Origin: Obelidium mucronatum
Taxonomy: Eukaryota > Chytridiomycota > Chytridiomycetes > Chytridiales > Chytriomycetaceae
Length of the DNA stretch: 64,000 nucleotides
Reading direction: 5' to 3'
NCBI GenBank assembly: GCA_025765595.1
Contig: JAIVFH010000019.1
Location: forward strand, 248,001 to 312,000
Shown: in pieces, positions 26,848-42,005 of the stretch
How positions within the stretch are numbered: position 1 is the stretch's first letter
Layout: every line of letters starts with the position of its first letter
Translations under genes and position numbers: made by a program
The notes under the pieces: generated by a model
The model's input: only the letters and a program-made list of their open reading frames with translations
What the model was told of the DNA's origin: nothing
The model's database searches: none

Positions 26848-29800
26848 ATGGGGTTTCATATTCGCGAAGGCTATGATTGGAGTCAAATATTAGTGAACGG
26901 CAACTGCTACAATTCATATTATACGATTGGAACACCAGTCACTTTATACAATTACTCTTGTGCTCCTCACTTCTATTGCCCAAACTCAACAGCTGAAGTA
27001 ATTGGATCGCTTCCTCAATTATGCGAGCCAACAAATGAGTGTGTAGGGAGGAGGTTGGCAACGGAGCTCTGCGAGGTATTTTACTGGTCCTTGGTTTCGT
27101 GTCCTGCTTATTCTTAAACTCTTTATAGCCGAACGGACCTTATGAGCCTCAACTGTAAGAATGATTAAAAAATACCTGTGTCTAGCAGCGAAAATATAAC
27201 CAACAGAAATCTGAAAAGATGCGTGAGGGGAAACTATTGTCCAGATTCCAAGTCAATGATTCCGTGGTATTTTTGCTTTCTCTCGCAATACGCCCATAGT
27301 CATACAACTCTCTGATTAATTAATTTTTCTTTTGGAACTAGTCCCGAACAATATTGGTGGTGCGTTTCCTTTTTCGAGAGAAAAGACCAACTCCAATCAA
27401 AACCCCCAGCCCAACAGGAACAATTACTCCAAGAGTATGCCCAACATTTAGCTTATGCCCTGAAGGAACAGTTGTCCCAAAATACTATGGTGGACTAATA
27501 TTTTGCGGTGTAGTCGACGCAGTCTTGATTTTGGCCTTTCTGGTTATCCGATTTTTCCCATCAAAGGAAACCCGTTCAGAAAGTATCCAGCGTTTAAGCC
27601 ATAGCTGGAGCCGTTTTTTTGAACGCACGCATCGATCGAGCGCAAAAGTGGGTCCTGCTCCAAGCAGCCAAGAATTGTCTTTTGGCATCTCCTATGACGA
27701 CACGAACAAGCTGAGTAGAATCAATGTCGAGCCTGCATGTGAGGTGCATAAAAGAGATAAAAGCATCGTTCCAGATGGTGTTTTGGGATTATCAGATGCC
27801 AAGAAACTGGCTAAAATTGTTAACTCCACAATGGCCCAGCCCGTTGAAAATCAAGAGCTTGAATATGCAGGCGATGTAACGATAACTTACTTCCCGGATG
27901 GAGATGAAACCTCTTTCGATCACCATGGAAGTTCAATTATAGTCGCAGGAAGGGAAAGCACTGTCGAAAAACAAATGCAGAAACATCGAAACTCGGAGTT
28001 GCAGCCTATTTCTAGCTCTTCAAATATGGCCAACTTTGTGCACGCTTGTAGACGCGCTCTTGAAGGGAAAGATGCCGTTTACATTGACTTCCGTTTTGAA
28101 AACTTGGGTCTGCGTCTTTCAAACGGAAAATCGATTTTGAAAGGAGTGAATGGATCCATAAAGAGCAAGAAACTCACGGTTTTAGAATTCATTATAAAAT
28201 TTTAATTATTACATTTCTAAAACACAATTAGGCAATTATGGGCCCGTCAGGATGTGGGAGTTTGTATCTCTCGTAAATTTCAAAAAAGAATTGAGGAATA
28301 ACATTTTCATTCTTTAGAAACAACATTCATGAATGTTTTGATGGGCAAAGTTGCAAGAACTTCAGGAAGGCTGTTTATCAATGAAGAAGAAGGGGAAATG
28401 TAAGGAACGCAAACAAATATTTCAACCAAGATACAAATCAGCGTTTTACTTCAGGCAAAAGTTTCGAAAAATCATTGGATTTGTTCCCCAAGAAGACACA
28501 ATGAACCGCGAATTGACAGTTCGAGAAAATATTTATCATTCAGCGAGAGTTCGATTGCCAAAGTCCTGGAAACTTGCCGACGTCAACAAATATGTCGATG
28601 CATTGCTGGAAGTTCTAAAGTAATTATACCATAATGAAACGATATGGAATTGATTTCGTGAGTTAATACAATGCAGTCTTACCCACGTCCAAAACAACAA
28701 AATTGGCACTGAAAGTGAGAGAGGCATATCTGGGGGACAAAGAAAGCGAGTCAACATTGGGATAGAGCTTGCTGGAGGTGAAACCCCTATCAAACCAAAA
28801 AAAATTAATTCTAGAACTGACGACCCCTTCAGTACCACTTGCGATATTTCTTGACGAACCTACCAGCGGATTAGACTCTACAGCAGCTCTAAAAGTATCA
28901 GAAATTCCTCCGTCGAATAGCATTCCTTGGTCTCACCGCCGTCGCCGTCATCCACCAACCTCGATACGAAATCTTTCAGCAATTCAATGAAATTCTAATG
29001 CTCGTTCAGGGCTGGCCGCACGGCATATATGGGACCAACAAGCAAAGTCGTCAAATACTTTACTGAACTTGGATTCTATTTCGACACACAAGCCAATCCC
29101 GCCGACATTCTAATGGACATTCTGAATGGAAAGGGAATCAATGTTAAATGTCAAAACCTGGACTCGGATGGACTTGTTTCAAGATGGGAAAATTTCGGGA
29201 AACAGTGGTTAAAAGGAAAAGACTAGTCATGAATATGATACCAATAGTCTTCTTGCTGCTGCCAATTCAAACGCGAGTTTATCAAGAATGACGCCAGGAG
29301 GAGGCAGAGCTTTGGACGCAAAGGGATCTGTACAAAGTATAATGCATTCTGCGGCGGAACAGGAAGAAGCGCTTTCTGTTTTGGGCTATATTGCGAAACG
29401 CAGAGGGTCCAATTTCTTTCTGCAAGCGATACTATGCCATAATCGATTTCTAATTCAGCAGTACCGTAGGCCGAGTAGTCTGGCGCTTGAGATTGGTGTC
29501 TCAACGATGGCTGGTGGCTTGGTAAGTAATCAACTTTCCTTCAGTTTTTTGTTTCTTATCTGGCCCAAGATTGGACTTTCCATAGCGATTCAAAAGGGTG
29601 TTCTTTATAAAGGCATCATTGTGTATCCCTATATCCAGCTTACTCCTTCAACGGCAGAATGGTTGGTTCCCCAATTAGGGACTGCTAATCGGAATGGCAA
29701 TCGGACTATCAGCTGCTCCTGCGGGAGTTAAAGTATTTGCCGAAGATCAAACAGTTTACTGGCGAGAAGCAGCCAACGGGTAATGTAATCTCTATCAATT

Positions 29801-30515
29801 TTTCTCTCAATAATCTCTAAATATATTTTTTTTCGAGTCCAGTCATAGCAAGCTGGCGTACTTTGTTGGGAAAGCGAATTTCTTCTCTCTATCGCGTTCT
29901 AGTTTCAGGCACTTCACTTTACAGCAATTTTCGCATTTCTGGCGCTCCCCTCAACTCCATTTCCATTATTGTAAATACGGCTCTTTCCATTATGCTTAAA
30001 TCGCTGCTTCTTAAAAAACAATTGATTATCACAGGTATCTCAATTTCCTCCTGGTTTTTTTCTGCGTGCACGGTTTAGCAATGTTTATTTCAATGATTGT
30101 TCGGAAAGAAGACTCACCTTTACTTGCTGTCGTAATAAGTCTATCAGCCGCTGTCTTTTGCGGATGTAAGTCGGCCAAAAAAAAGAAAACAAAATATCTT
30201 CAACTGTTTTCTTAAAAGAATACACACTCAAAAAAAAAACATCACACAGACGGACCATCTATAAAAGATGGCAAGAAAATGGGCATCCAATTCATATTCG
30301 ACATATCCTACAACCGCTGGAGCACCGAAGCCTGGCTCTCCCAAGAACTTGCCCTCTTTGACGGAATCTACATGATTGAACGGACAGCATCTCATTTTGG
30401 ATACGTGTTGAACAATGAGAAAATGAATTTCTTGTACATGTTTGGGATTGGGATCGGGTGGAGGGTTTTGGCGTTTGTGTTTATGGTTGTGTTGCATCGT
30501 GATAAACAAATGTAA
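26848..30515 (+). CDS. ABC transporter, ABCG24/28-type half transporter (copy 2, frame-damaged)
   Basis: Tandem paralogue of the preceding gene, same domain order: Cys-rich N-terminus (GNCYNSYYTIG, CPTGTITPRVCP), one early membrane span, NBD with [58 protein letters not shown], then the membrane domain and HRDKQM at the stop. An extra 58-base intron (28260-28317) interrupts the Walker A Lys codon; copy 1 has none there. Single extra bases break the frame at about 28908, 29013, 29224, 29685, 29872 and 29910, each inside sequence that matches copy 1 when read across. Such density suggests either a decaying pseudogene or poor base quality over this copy. The start ATG 26848 aligns with copy 1. 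Confidence 0.7.
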
Positions 30516-30621
30516 AAAGAAAAAAAATAACATTGAAAAGTAGGCAATAAATTAATGCCTTTAGTGTGTGTATGCATTTTACAATTATGCCCAGTTGTTG
30601 AAAAAATTGTCAGAAATCTTG

Positions 30622-33527
<2,906 letters not shown>

Positions 33528-33726
33528 TGGGAGGAGTGAATCAAAGTTTTAAAAAACAAAATGGCAGAAATATGCATTGAGATAGTCCTGCCATAGAAAT
33601 CGAAGTAAAATAGAATAACCTGCCGCAATCGGTAGAGATTCAATCCAATTTGCAATATCCCGGTTTATTGTAGTGTAACCGCATGTTGCCACATCCCTTC
33701 ATCAAACCAACCAAAAAAAAAGCAAA

Positions 33727-34529
33727 TCATTCTTGCTTTTCTCTCATTGGACCCTTCTTCTTTCTTCGTTCCTTATTATATCTTGTGGAATCCCTGACTG
33801 CTCGACGGTTCTTTTTCCACTTGTGTTTATTCATCTTCTTTCTTCGAATCTTTTTGATGCTAATGGCATGGTATTGTTCGAGTTTGCCAGCGGCAGACGA
33901 AGCAGAGTAAGTGAGAGTAGTCGTTGAGTCTGGATAAGCAATCGAGGTGTAGGATTCGGAAGCCACCAGACTGTTTGGCGATGGCGGTAGAATTGAGGAA
34001 GATAATAGATTAGCGATAGAGGAAGCTGTTGATGTTGGTGTTGATGTTGCGCTTGTCTGCTGTGAAAAGAAGGCATCGAGAATGTAGTCTTGATCGTGGT
34101 CCAAGAGCGACGAAGACGATGGGTTCACGAGTGGATCCAGACTGAGCCCGAGGGTCAATTGGCTGAGTACATTGTCCGCAAAGTGGGACTCTTCCTCTTC
34201 TTGCAGCAGCAAGTTGACGTTGTTCTCGTTGACTTGGGCAGTTGCTATTGGACGTTTAGAACAAGACAGAAAGAGAACAAGAAAGAAAGAACAAGAAAGA
34301 GGAAGAAGAAACAAAAAAGAAGAAGAAGAAAAAGAGAACAAAGATAGACGAATTAGTTCTCACCCGCCAGCTGCGACACGGGCGAGTGTCCCGCAAAGAA
34401 CGCCGCCAGCGCCGCGTGCGCGTGCAGAGCGTCGCCCTTCGCCAGGCGGATCGGCGCCGCGATGCTCTTTGCGGCGGCCGCCGTCGCAACGCCGCGTCGG
34501 AAAACCGTCGAAAAAAGCAGTTTTTGCAT
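33727..34529 (-). CDS. COX24: Mitochondrial small-subunit ribosomal protein mS38 (Cox24/AURKAIP1 family)
   Basis: Two exons on the minus strand: 34529-34364 and 34244-33727. The N-terminus, MQKLLFSTVFRRGVATAAAA, is a good mitochondrial presequence: Arg-containing, Ser/Ala-rich, no acids. A variable Ser/Thr/acidic middle leads to the family hallmark at the C-terminus: SIKKIRRKKMNKHKWKKNRR followed by more Arg/Lys, matching the mS38/Cox24 core (KRR.KM.KHK.KKRRK), which sits in the mitoribosome small subunit. Exon 1 is strongly GC-rich while exon 2 is not. The intron (34245-34363) begins with a sequence shared, inverted, with an MCM4 intron. A Lys-rich low-complexity C-terminus after the core is longer than in yeast. 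Confidence 0.72.
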
Positions 34530-34590
34530 TTTTGTTTTTTGTCTTTTTTCAATAAAAGTAATAGATTATTATTTGCTGATTCATCTTTAT

Positions 34591-36006
34591 TTATTCGTCT
34601 TCATCAGAGCCCTCAGAGTCTTCATCGCCACTCACATCGCGGTTGGCGCGGTCCGCCTCGTCAATCATCTTCTCAAGCTCCAACTCGTCATTCTCACTGA
34701 CAGCTCTTGGCTGTGCAACAAAGAATAATCATCAGCAACGAATCACATCAATATCTAATTATAATCAATTTACCTTCATCTTTACAGTCAGATTACCCAT
34801 GTTTGATTTAATCACCTCCTCAATCTTCAAAATAGCCTTCTCCATCACAACAACTCCTTGCACCTTATCCAAACTATTTGTAGTCATGACATAAAGCGGC
34901 GGTGCCACAAGCTGGATCTTGATAGGAACAGTCTCGGTACTGCATTCTTCTCCCGCAGTCAACGCTGCTTTAATCGCATCGATTCCTTCGTATCCAAAAC
35001 ATGTTACTTCAATATCAGATCGAATCTTTGTTGCTTGCGGCGTGAGACGACGTTTAATGTTGTGAATCAATTCTTGACGGATTTCTGCAGACATTTCGAT
35101 TCCTTCAAACACCTTTTCTGGTTCGCTGTTTTCAGGTCATTTGGTTAGGGAACCAACCACATACAGAAACATCTCACAAACATACCTGATGGCAACTTTG
35201 AATGCATCAAAAGCATGTCCGAATCGCTTGTAGATTGGCCATGCAATATTCTCATACAATTGCTCCAATGGTTCTCCCGTTCGTTCAGCAACATGTCTCA
35301 TGATTGAGTGAACCTTGACAAGAAAGAGGAAGAAGTAAAAGCAACCCCATGTCGAAAATCTAATTAGCCAACAAACACAATTAAAACTGTTCAACAATCA
35401 ATACCTGTTTACTCTTGTTGAACTTTTCCTCGCACTTTGCAATATCCTCCGCAGAGACACGTCTCTTTGACAAATCAATATATCCCTTCTCCTTATCGAC
35501 TCTCAAAACCACTACAACTTCATTCTTGCCAACTCGAATGTGTTTTTGGATCGATCGGATACGTCTTCTACTGAGTTCAGAAAGCAGAATCATTCCTTCC
35601 GTGTTGTTGTATTCGAGGAGATGTACGTATGCTCCCATCTAGTTAATTGTTGTTTGTTGGATGATGTGGTTTAGATGTGACACAGTCACCCTTCTGAAAA
35701 GAAGAAAAACAACCAAAACCGTGTGTGCGTACCTCTGCAATCTGGCGCACATTCACCATAACCAAATCATCTACTTCGGGGTACTTTTCTTGATACCTAA
35801 AAGAGCACGAGAAGGACCAAGTGACGTTGAGTTCCTTTTTTGTCTCACACAACCCCCCTCTCTATGTCCCGGGCCTCTTACATTCGACAATCTGAAGCAT
35901 CTTTGGACTCTTCAGCCAATTCAACGTTGCTCAAAGCGACTTCGACTTCGTCAGTGTTTTCGTTGCTTTCGTCGTTTCCAAAGTTGTGTTTCTTGTTTTC
36001 ACTCAT
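34591..36006 (-). CDS. SUI2: Translation initiation factor eIF2 alpha subunit
   Basis: Six exons on the minus strand: 36006-35882, 35796-35733, 35638-35405, 35313-35188, 35125-34774, 34710-34591. The product starts with an acidic leader, then the S1 domain [20 protein letters not shown] and [11 protein letters not shown]. The regulatory loop [12 protein letters not shown] contains the Ser (yeast/human Ser51 equivalent) phosphorylated by eIF2 kinases. [34 protein letters not shown] and the alpha/beta domain with APPLYVMTT follow, ending in an acidic tail. It binds Met-tRNAi delivery machinery as part of the eIF2 heterotrimer. The leader before the S1 domain is longer than in yeast. All splice phases agree and there are no frame breaks. 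Confidence 0.95.
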
Positions 36007-36233
36007 TTTTGAATAAAAGTTAAAATCGATTCATATTTAAAAAGTAAATATTAATAATGCAAGGATTTAATTGTTCTGCTTTTTACTAATAAAGTACTTA
36101 TCCCAATTTCCTCTCTCGTCAATCCAATAGTTCGAATGATTGAATTTCAACAACAAAAAATAAAAGTAATTAAACTTTGTTGTTTTTATTCCACATTTCC
36201 GAAAAGCAGCTAGCTCCCTTTCAACAAACTGCC

Positions 36234-38056
36234 TCACGCGTAGTATTGCAAAGACGTTTTCTTCTTGGCCTGCACTTCCTGAATCCCTTCCATAAAATCT
36301 TCATGACGAATCTCAATCGCACCCCGCCTCAACGCAATCATTCCAGCTTCTACACAAACGGCTTTACACTGGGCTCCATTGAATTCATCACATGATCGCG
36401 CCAGTTCCTCGAAGTTCACGTCGGGGCTTGTCGTCATTTTACGGCTATGGATCTGCATGATTCTGGCTCGCGCTTCTTCAGTTGGTAATGGGAACTCGAT
36501 TTTACGGTCCAAACGGCCGGATCGGAGAAGGGCCGGGTCCAAAATGTCGATACGGTTCGTTGCGGCAATCACCTGTGGCACATCATATACAATATTAAGC
36601 CAAAATTCCATTTTTAAATGATTGTATGTCTGTGCTTTTTCTTCACCTTGATACGATCGTCACTACTGAATCCATCCAATTGGTTCAAAAGCTCAAGCAT
36701 GGTTCTTTGCACTTCACGATCTCCGCTCTTTTCACTATCGAAACGCTTGGTTCCAACGGCATCGATTTCGTCAATAAAGATAATGGTGGGTGCCTTCTCT
36801 TTGGCCAATTTGAATGCATCACGGACTTGACGATTGGGAAAGACACAAAAATTAAGAACTTCAACGGAAAGCAATGCTATTCCCCAAAAGAAAGAACTCA
36901 CCAATTCTAGCACCATCACCGATAAACATTTGAACCAACTGGGGACCAGCCAACTTCAAGAACGTGGCGTTTGATTGAGCAGCACAAGCACGCGCCATTA
37001 GAGTCTTTTACAAAAATAGAACAAAGCATTTAGCAACCAATTCAAAAAAAAAGGAAGGGGGTGAGGCTCGGTCAATTTTTTTTTTTCACCTTTCCAGTTC
37101 CAGGTGGACCGTACATCAAACATCCCTTTGGAGGCTTAATACCCAACGCAATAAACCGATCTCTTTGGTTCATTGGCTCCACAATCGCTTCCACCAACTC
37201 TGTAATTTGCTTGTCAAGACCACCAACGTCGTTGTAATCTTCTGTGGGCTTTTCATCAACCTCCATGGCCTTCACACGTGAATCGTATCTTATAATCATA
37301 AAAGTTATTTGTTAATCGCTATATATACACCAGTTTTAATCTTTCAGGAGAGTGGTGACTTACTCTGGTGGCAAGGTGTCAAGCACCAAATATGAGTCCT
37401 TATTCACTCCAACCAAATCACCCGGCTTCAATGCAGCGGGATCCACGAGTCCAATCATGGGGAGAAAGATTGTTTGGCGGGTACTGGTTTTCACTACCGC
37501 GCATTTTCCTTTACGGTGAGCGTCCAAGTCAATGTTGGCGCCGTCTTCTTCGGGTTCGTCGTTGGGATCCATGTCCAAAATCTGGGAGGGGTTAGTTTAG
37601 TTTCAAAATAAATATATGGTATTAGGGGTGGGGGAAGAAAACACGCGGTTTTGTTTTTGGGAAGAGTTTGTGCCTCTTTTTGAATCCAAGCAAAAACCAC
37701 ACACAGCTTTTTTTTGGGGAAAGCATACCTCAACGATGTTCGAAACCAAATAAGGCAGTTGCTTGTTGAGCTTAATTTTCTCCTTATTATCTTTAATTTG
37801 TTCCTTTTGAGCCGCGTGTTCGTGGGAGAGACGGGACTGTTCAGAACGCATAATCTAAAAACAGAAAAGGAAATTCAGAACATGTTACTTTTCTTTTCTT
37901 GCTTTTCTTTTTGCTTCTTTTCTTCCTAACCCGAATGTCGTTTTCCAGTAGTTTGATTCGGTTGATGATGTCGTCAGTTGACGCTTTGAGGATATCGGCA
38001 CCGAGTTCTTCCTCAGCCGGAGCGTCGGTGTTCATTGTGTCTTCGAGTGTTGCCAT
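36234..38056 (-). CDS. RPT5: 26S proteasome regulatory ATPase Rpt5 (PSMC3)
   Basis: Minus strand, start 38056, stop 36234-36236, seven exons joined without frame breaks. N-terminal coiled coil ([15 protein letters not shown]), OB domain ([20 protein letters not shown]), then the AAA core: [18 protein letters not shown], Walker [10 protein letters not shown], pore loop MFIGDGAR, Walker [32 protein letters not shown]. The C-terminus LQYYA carries the HbYX motif that docks into the 20S alpha ring and opens its gate. Rpt5 is one of six ATPases that unfold substrates. LVDPAAL and the YYA end separate Rpt5 from its sisters. Neighbours are eIF2alpha and Galpha, all on the minus strand with independent promoters. 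Confidence 0.95.
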
Positions 38057-38500
38057 TTTGTTGGAGGCGGTGGAGCTGGTGAGGTGGTGAAGGGTGGTGT
38101 TCTCTCAAGTGTTTTTAATTATTTTAATTTGTGATGGTACGCGGCTCCCACTTTACTCACATCAGGAACAAAACCAAGAAACGGAGAACATCACGATTTA
38201 TTGCAAAAATAAAATAAAGGGTGCGGGGGGAAATGAAGACCGAAAAAAAAAGATAAAAAAGCTTTTTTAAGGCTAATGGGGAAGTTACTGAGGAACATGC
38301 TTAAAAAACAAAAGAAACAAAACAAAAACACAACAAAAAAAACAATGACGGCCATAGATTAAGGACACACACAGCACAATAATATCAAAAGAGATCCTTA
38401 TTACATCAATCCACAATCTCTGTTTTTTTTTATGTTTTTTTAGGTTGTCGGGTTTTGTTGGAATATTCAGTGACTGAAAAAAAAAATACAGCATCTTTTT
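38057..38500. other. Intergenic region, Galpha 3' end to RPT5 5' end
   Basis: About 440 bases, A-rich (several runs of A and GAAA). It should hold the Galpha 3' UTR and the RPT5 promoter. I see no gene. A possible last tiny exon of Galpha near 38440-38470 cannot be confirmed. Confidence 0.4.
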
Positions 38501-39922
38501 TTTTTAACAAACCTCAAGTTGTTTTGCACAATAATATCATTAACAGGCAGCCATGACGAACTTGAATCTGTGTCGTATCAGTAGCGCAAGTGAAGTGTGT
38601 GTATACTTGTTTCTGGTCAGATTGGTTCAGGGATACGAAACGGTTGAACATGTATTGAGAAGCTTCATCAAAGTTGTCACCTTTTTTTGTTGGAGAGGGA
38701 GGAAGGGAGGAGATTTTAAATGGTTAGTGGATTACAAGTTTTGTTTTCCCAATCCCCCCCAGCAAAAACTTACCACCAGTGTAATCGGGGAAGTATTTTC
38801 CCATCGGCGATTTAGGCAATTTGATTTTGAACAAATCCACCTTATTCAAGAAGAGAATGATGGATGTTTTCACGAACCACCTTGAGTTACAAATGGAGTC
38901 GAATAGAGTTAAGGCTTCTTGCATACGGTTCTAAGTCAGAGTTGAAATAAGTGTGTTTGAGAGTGCGTCACAAACTATAAAAAAAAGCAACTAGAAGTAA
39001 AAAAAAAAATATATCCCATACCACAGTTTCATCTTCTACAAGTACTTGATCATACTCTGAAACAGCCACCAAAAACACAATCGAAGTAACATTTTCGAAA
39101 CAGTGGATCCACTTTTTACGTTCTGAACGCTGTCCACCCACATCGAATAGACGGTAGTTGAGTTCTCCAATGTGGAAACACGTTTCAGTGATACCCGTGG
39201 TTTTCACTCGGGAACGCAGAACGTCTTGGTCGTTTGGTTTATATTTTGGGTCTCCGATACGATCAATTGCGTCAAAGTAGCTGTATCGGGTTTTGTGGTT
39301 AGTTGGGTTGCTTTTTGAGATTTTGTAAAAAAAAGGGAGAGACAGAGAGATAGGGAAACTTAACTAGCTCGCAGAATCGTTCAACTGAAACTCACGACTT
39401 CTCGCAAAACAAGCCTGGACTCCTTCATCCACCCACAGCGCTTTCACAGCAGCCGCGCAATCAGGCGGGAACGCATCTGCTTCAATCTGATTCGGTAAAT
39501 CCATTACAACTTGTTTATGTTTCTCGTTTTCTGGTTTCCCCAACGCGATTCCCATATTCGCCATGGCTTCCAATAACACGCGCATAGATTGAACAGTGTT
39601 TGAGAAAATGATTTCTTTGAAGGCTTCACGTTCGTCGTCGTTGTAACCATTGTCGTGGATGAGTTTCATTTGTTTTAGAATTGTGGATTTTCCGGATTCT
39701 CCGGTTCCTGATTGGTTTTTTTTTTAATTTGGTAAGGGAGGACAGTGCGTGGATTTTTTTTAGTTCTTGTGAGAACAGAAGGAGAAAAATGTTAAGCAAC
39801 TCACCCAGCAGCAACATCTTGACTTCATTTCTCAACATGAGTTTTTCCTTCTTCAAGTTGTCTTCGATTTCATTATTGCGTTGTCTTGACTCCTTGTCTT
39901 CGACACTGTTTGAGCAACCCAT
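38500..39922 (-). CDS. Heterotrimeric G protein alpha subunit
   Basis: Minus strand, start 39922. MGCSNS carries myristoylation and palmitoylation sites. Then [21 protein letters not shown] (P-loop split by an intron), the helical domain, [10 protein letters not shown] (switch I Arg and Thr), [12 protein letters not shown] (switch II Gln), FLNKVDLF and TCATDT. Exons: 39922 to about 39807, about 39708-39362, about 39281-39021, 38931 to about 38774, and 38681 down. Near the end the frame must move +1 twice, at about 38567 and at the TAA at 38540-38542, to give the conserved FVMAAC and NDIIVQNNL; without these the protein ends in unrelated residues. The extreme C-terminal receptor-contact residues are therefore uncertain. 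A Gi/fungal Gpa-type subunit is most likely. Confidence 0.85.
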
Positions 39923-40598
39923 TATTCCAGCTGGTTTTTTTTACTTTCTTTTTTGGGTTTCTTCCTTCTTCTTTCTTTCTTTCTTTCTTTGTTCCGTTTG
40001 ACTTTTACTGGTGATATGTAATAAATCCAAGGAGAAGTTGAGGTTTATGGACCGTGTTTGATGTTGTTCAGGGTAACAGTTATGAGATATTTGGGAGTTG
40101 GCGTTATAAATACAACGGTAGATTTTTTTGATATGAACAGAAAACACAAGGCATTTTGAGCGAGCGAAGGGAGGTTTGGCAGTTAGTATCCAAAAAGATC
40201 ATCATCCCTTCCCCCCTCAGTCTTGAAATAGAAAAATAGAAAACATAAAAAAAAAGCAGCGCACCAGATAAAATGTCACTGCAAAGTTCGATCAGAATAG
40301 AGAACGAGGGAGAGCTATCTTTTCGATCTTCCGGGGTGTGTGGAGGGAGTGGGGTGGTGGCGTTGGGTGTTGCCTGTCAAAAAAAAATGGAGTTTCTTCG
40401 GAAAATTTGCACTGGCTGCCTTGCCCCTAAACCTTCTTTGTTTCCTTTGTCTTTGATGTTCGTTTCTGTTTGCGTTCTAGAAGGAAACAAAAAAAAAATG
40501 AAGAAAAAAAGGGAATAATAAAAAGAACGCCGTATATGTAATCAAGCATTCATTTATTATTTTTACTCTTGAGGAATACATTGCTTCTATTTTTCCCA
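39923..40598. other. Intergenic region upstream of Galpha
   Basis: About 675 bases containing a TTTC repeat (39972-39991) close to the Galpha start and A-rich tracts near 40240-40255 and 40485-40520. An open frame with ATG at 40273 (MSLQSSIRIENEGELSF and on, 81 codons) has no recognisable domain and runs into the Elongin C repeat unit; it is probably not a gene. The right end, 40481-40598, is a duplicate of 41735-41859. Confidence 0.45.
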
Positions 40599-42005
40599 TC
40601 AACAATCCAAGAAATCTGCGGCCATCAAGAGTTCCAGCCCGACTTCTACATCAATGGGAAACTCTGGGATTTCATCCTTGGTGTTTGTGTATCGGACCTT
40701 GTAGTACAGATATTTGCATACCTTTTTGAGAATGATTGCTCTGTATAGATAAAATTGAAGGAAAAAAGTTGGTTGGAATAAAGAGTGCAATCTTTGGATT
40801 GAAAAGAAGACAAAGGGAAAACACCGCCTTCGGCGGTGTGGGATTCGGCGGTGTGGGATTCGGCGGTGTGGAAAGGCGGTATGGATCCACAAAAAACAAT
40901 GAAGAATACACCACCTTCGGCGGTATGACCGGCGACAAGAACGCCGTATATGTAATCAAGCATTCATTTACTTTTTTACTCTTGAGGAATACATTGCTTT
41001 TATTTTTCTCATCAACAATCCAAGAAATCTGCGGCCATCAAGAGTTCCAGTCCGACTTCTACATCAATGGGGAACTCTGGGATTTCATCCTTGGTGTTTG
41101 TGTATCGGACCTTGTAGTACAGATATTTGCATACTTTTTCGAGAATGATTGCTCTGTATAGATAGAATTGAAGGAAAAAAGTTGGTTGGAATAAAGAGTG
41201 CACTCTTTGAATTGAAAAGACAAAGATAAAGAACCGCCTGGGATTCGACGGTGTGGAAAGGCGGTATGGATCGAAAAAAAAACAATAAAGAATACACCGC
41301 CTTCGGCGGTATAACCGGCGACAAGAACGCCGTATATGTAATCAAGCATTCATTAATTTTTTTACTCTTGAGGAATACATGGCTTTTATTTTTCTCATCA
41401 ACAATCCAAGAAATCTGCGGCCATCAAGAGTTCCAGTCCGACTTCTACATCAATGGGGAACTCTGGGATTTCATCCTTGGTGTTTGTGTATCGGACCTTG
41501 TAGTACAGATATTTGCATACCTTTTCGAGAATGATTGCTCTACATAGAAATATTGAAGGAAAAAAAGTTGGTTGGAATAAAGAGTGCACTCTTTGAATTG
41601 AAAAGACAAAGATAAAGAACCGCCTTCGGCGGTGTGGGATTCGGCGGTGTGGAAAGGCGGTATGGATCGAAAAAAAAACAATAAAGAATTGACCGCCTTC
41701 GGCGGTATAACCGGCGACAAGAACCCTTTCTGTCGCGTTTTAGAAACAAAAAAAAAATGAAGAAAAAAGGGAATAATAAAAAGAACGCCGTATATGTAAT
41801 CAAGCATTCATTTATATTTTTTTTACTCTTGATGGAATACATAGCTTTTATTTTTCCCATCAACAATCCAAGAAATCTGCGGCCATCAAGAGTTCCAGTC
41901 CGACTTCTACATCAATGGGGAACTCTGGAATTTCATCCTTGGTGTTTGTGTATCGGACCTTGTAGTACAGATATTTGCATACTTTTTCGAGAATGATTGC
42001 TCTGT
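40481..42005. repeat. Tandem duplication of the Elongin C terminal exon and 3' flank
   Basis: Four units of about 386-462 bases, each made of the 142-base terminal exon, a flank with GGAATAAAGAGTGCA, and one to several GC-rich palindromes, followed by a conserved block containing GTATATGTAATCAAGC before the next exon copy. Exon starts are at 40740, 41153, 41539 and 42001, spaced 413, 386 and 462 bases. Exon copies differ at few sites, mostly at third codon positions; one visible replacement is Lys for Glu in ILKKVC of the leftmost copy. Flanks differ more, by small indels and by palindrome number. The block 41735-41815 also recurs at 40481-40557. Confidence 0.92.

Noticed and set aside
40273..40518. 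Open frame starting MSLQSSIRIENEG upstream of Galpha
   Set aside because: No recognisable domain, low-complexity Lys-rich end that runs into the Elongin C repeat unit, and no splice or conservation support.
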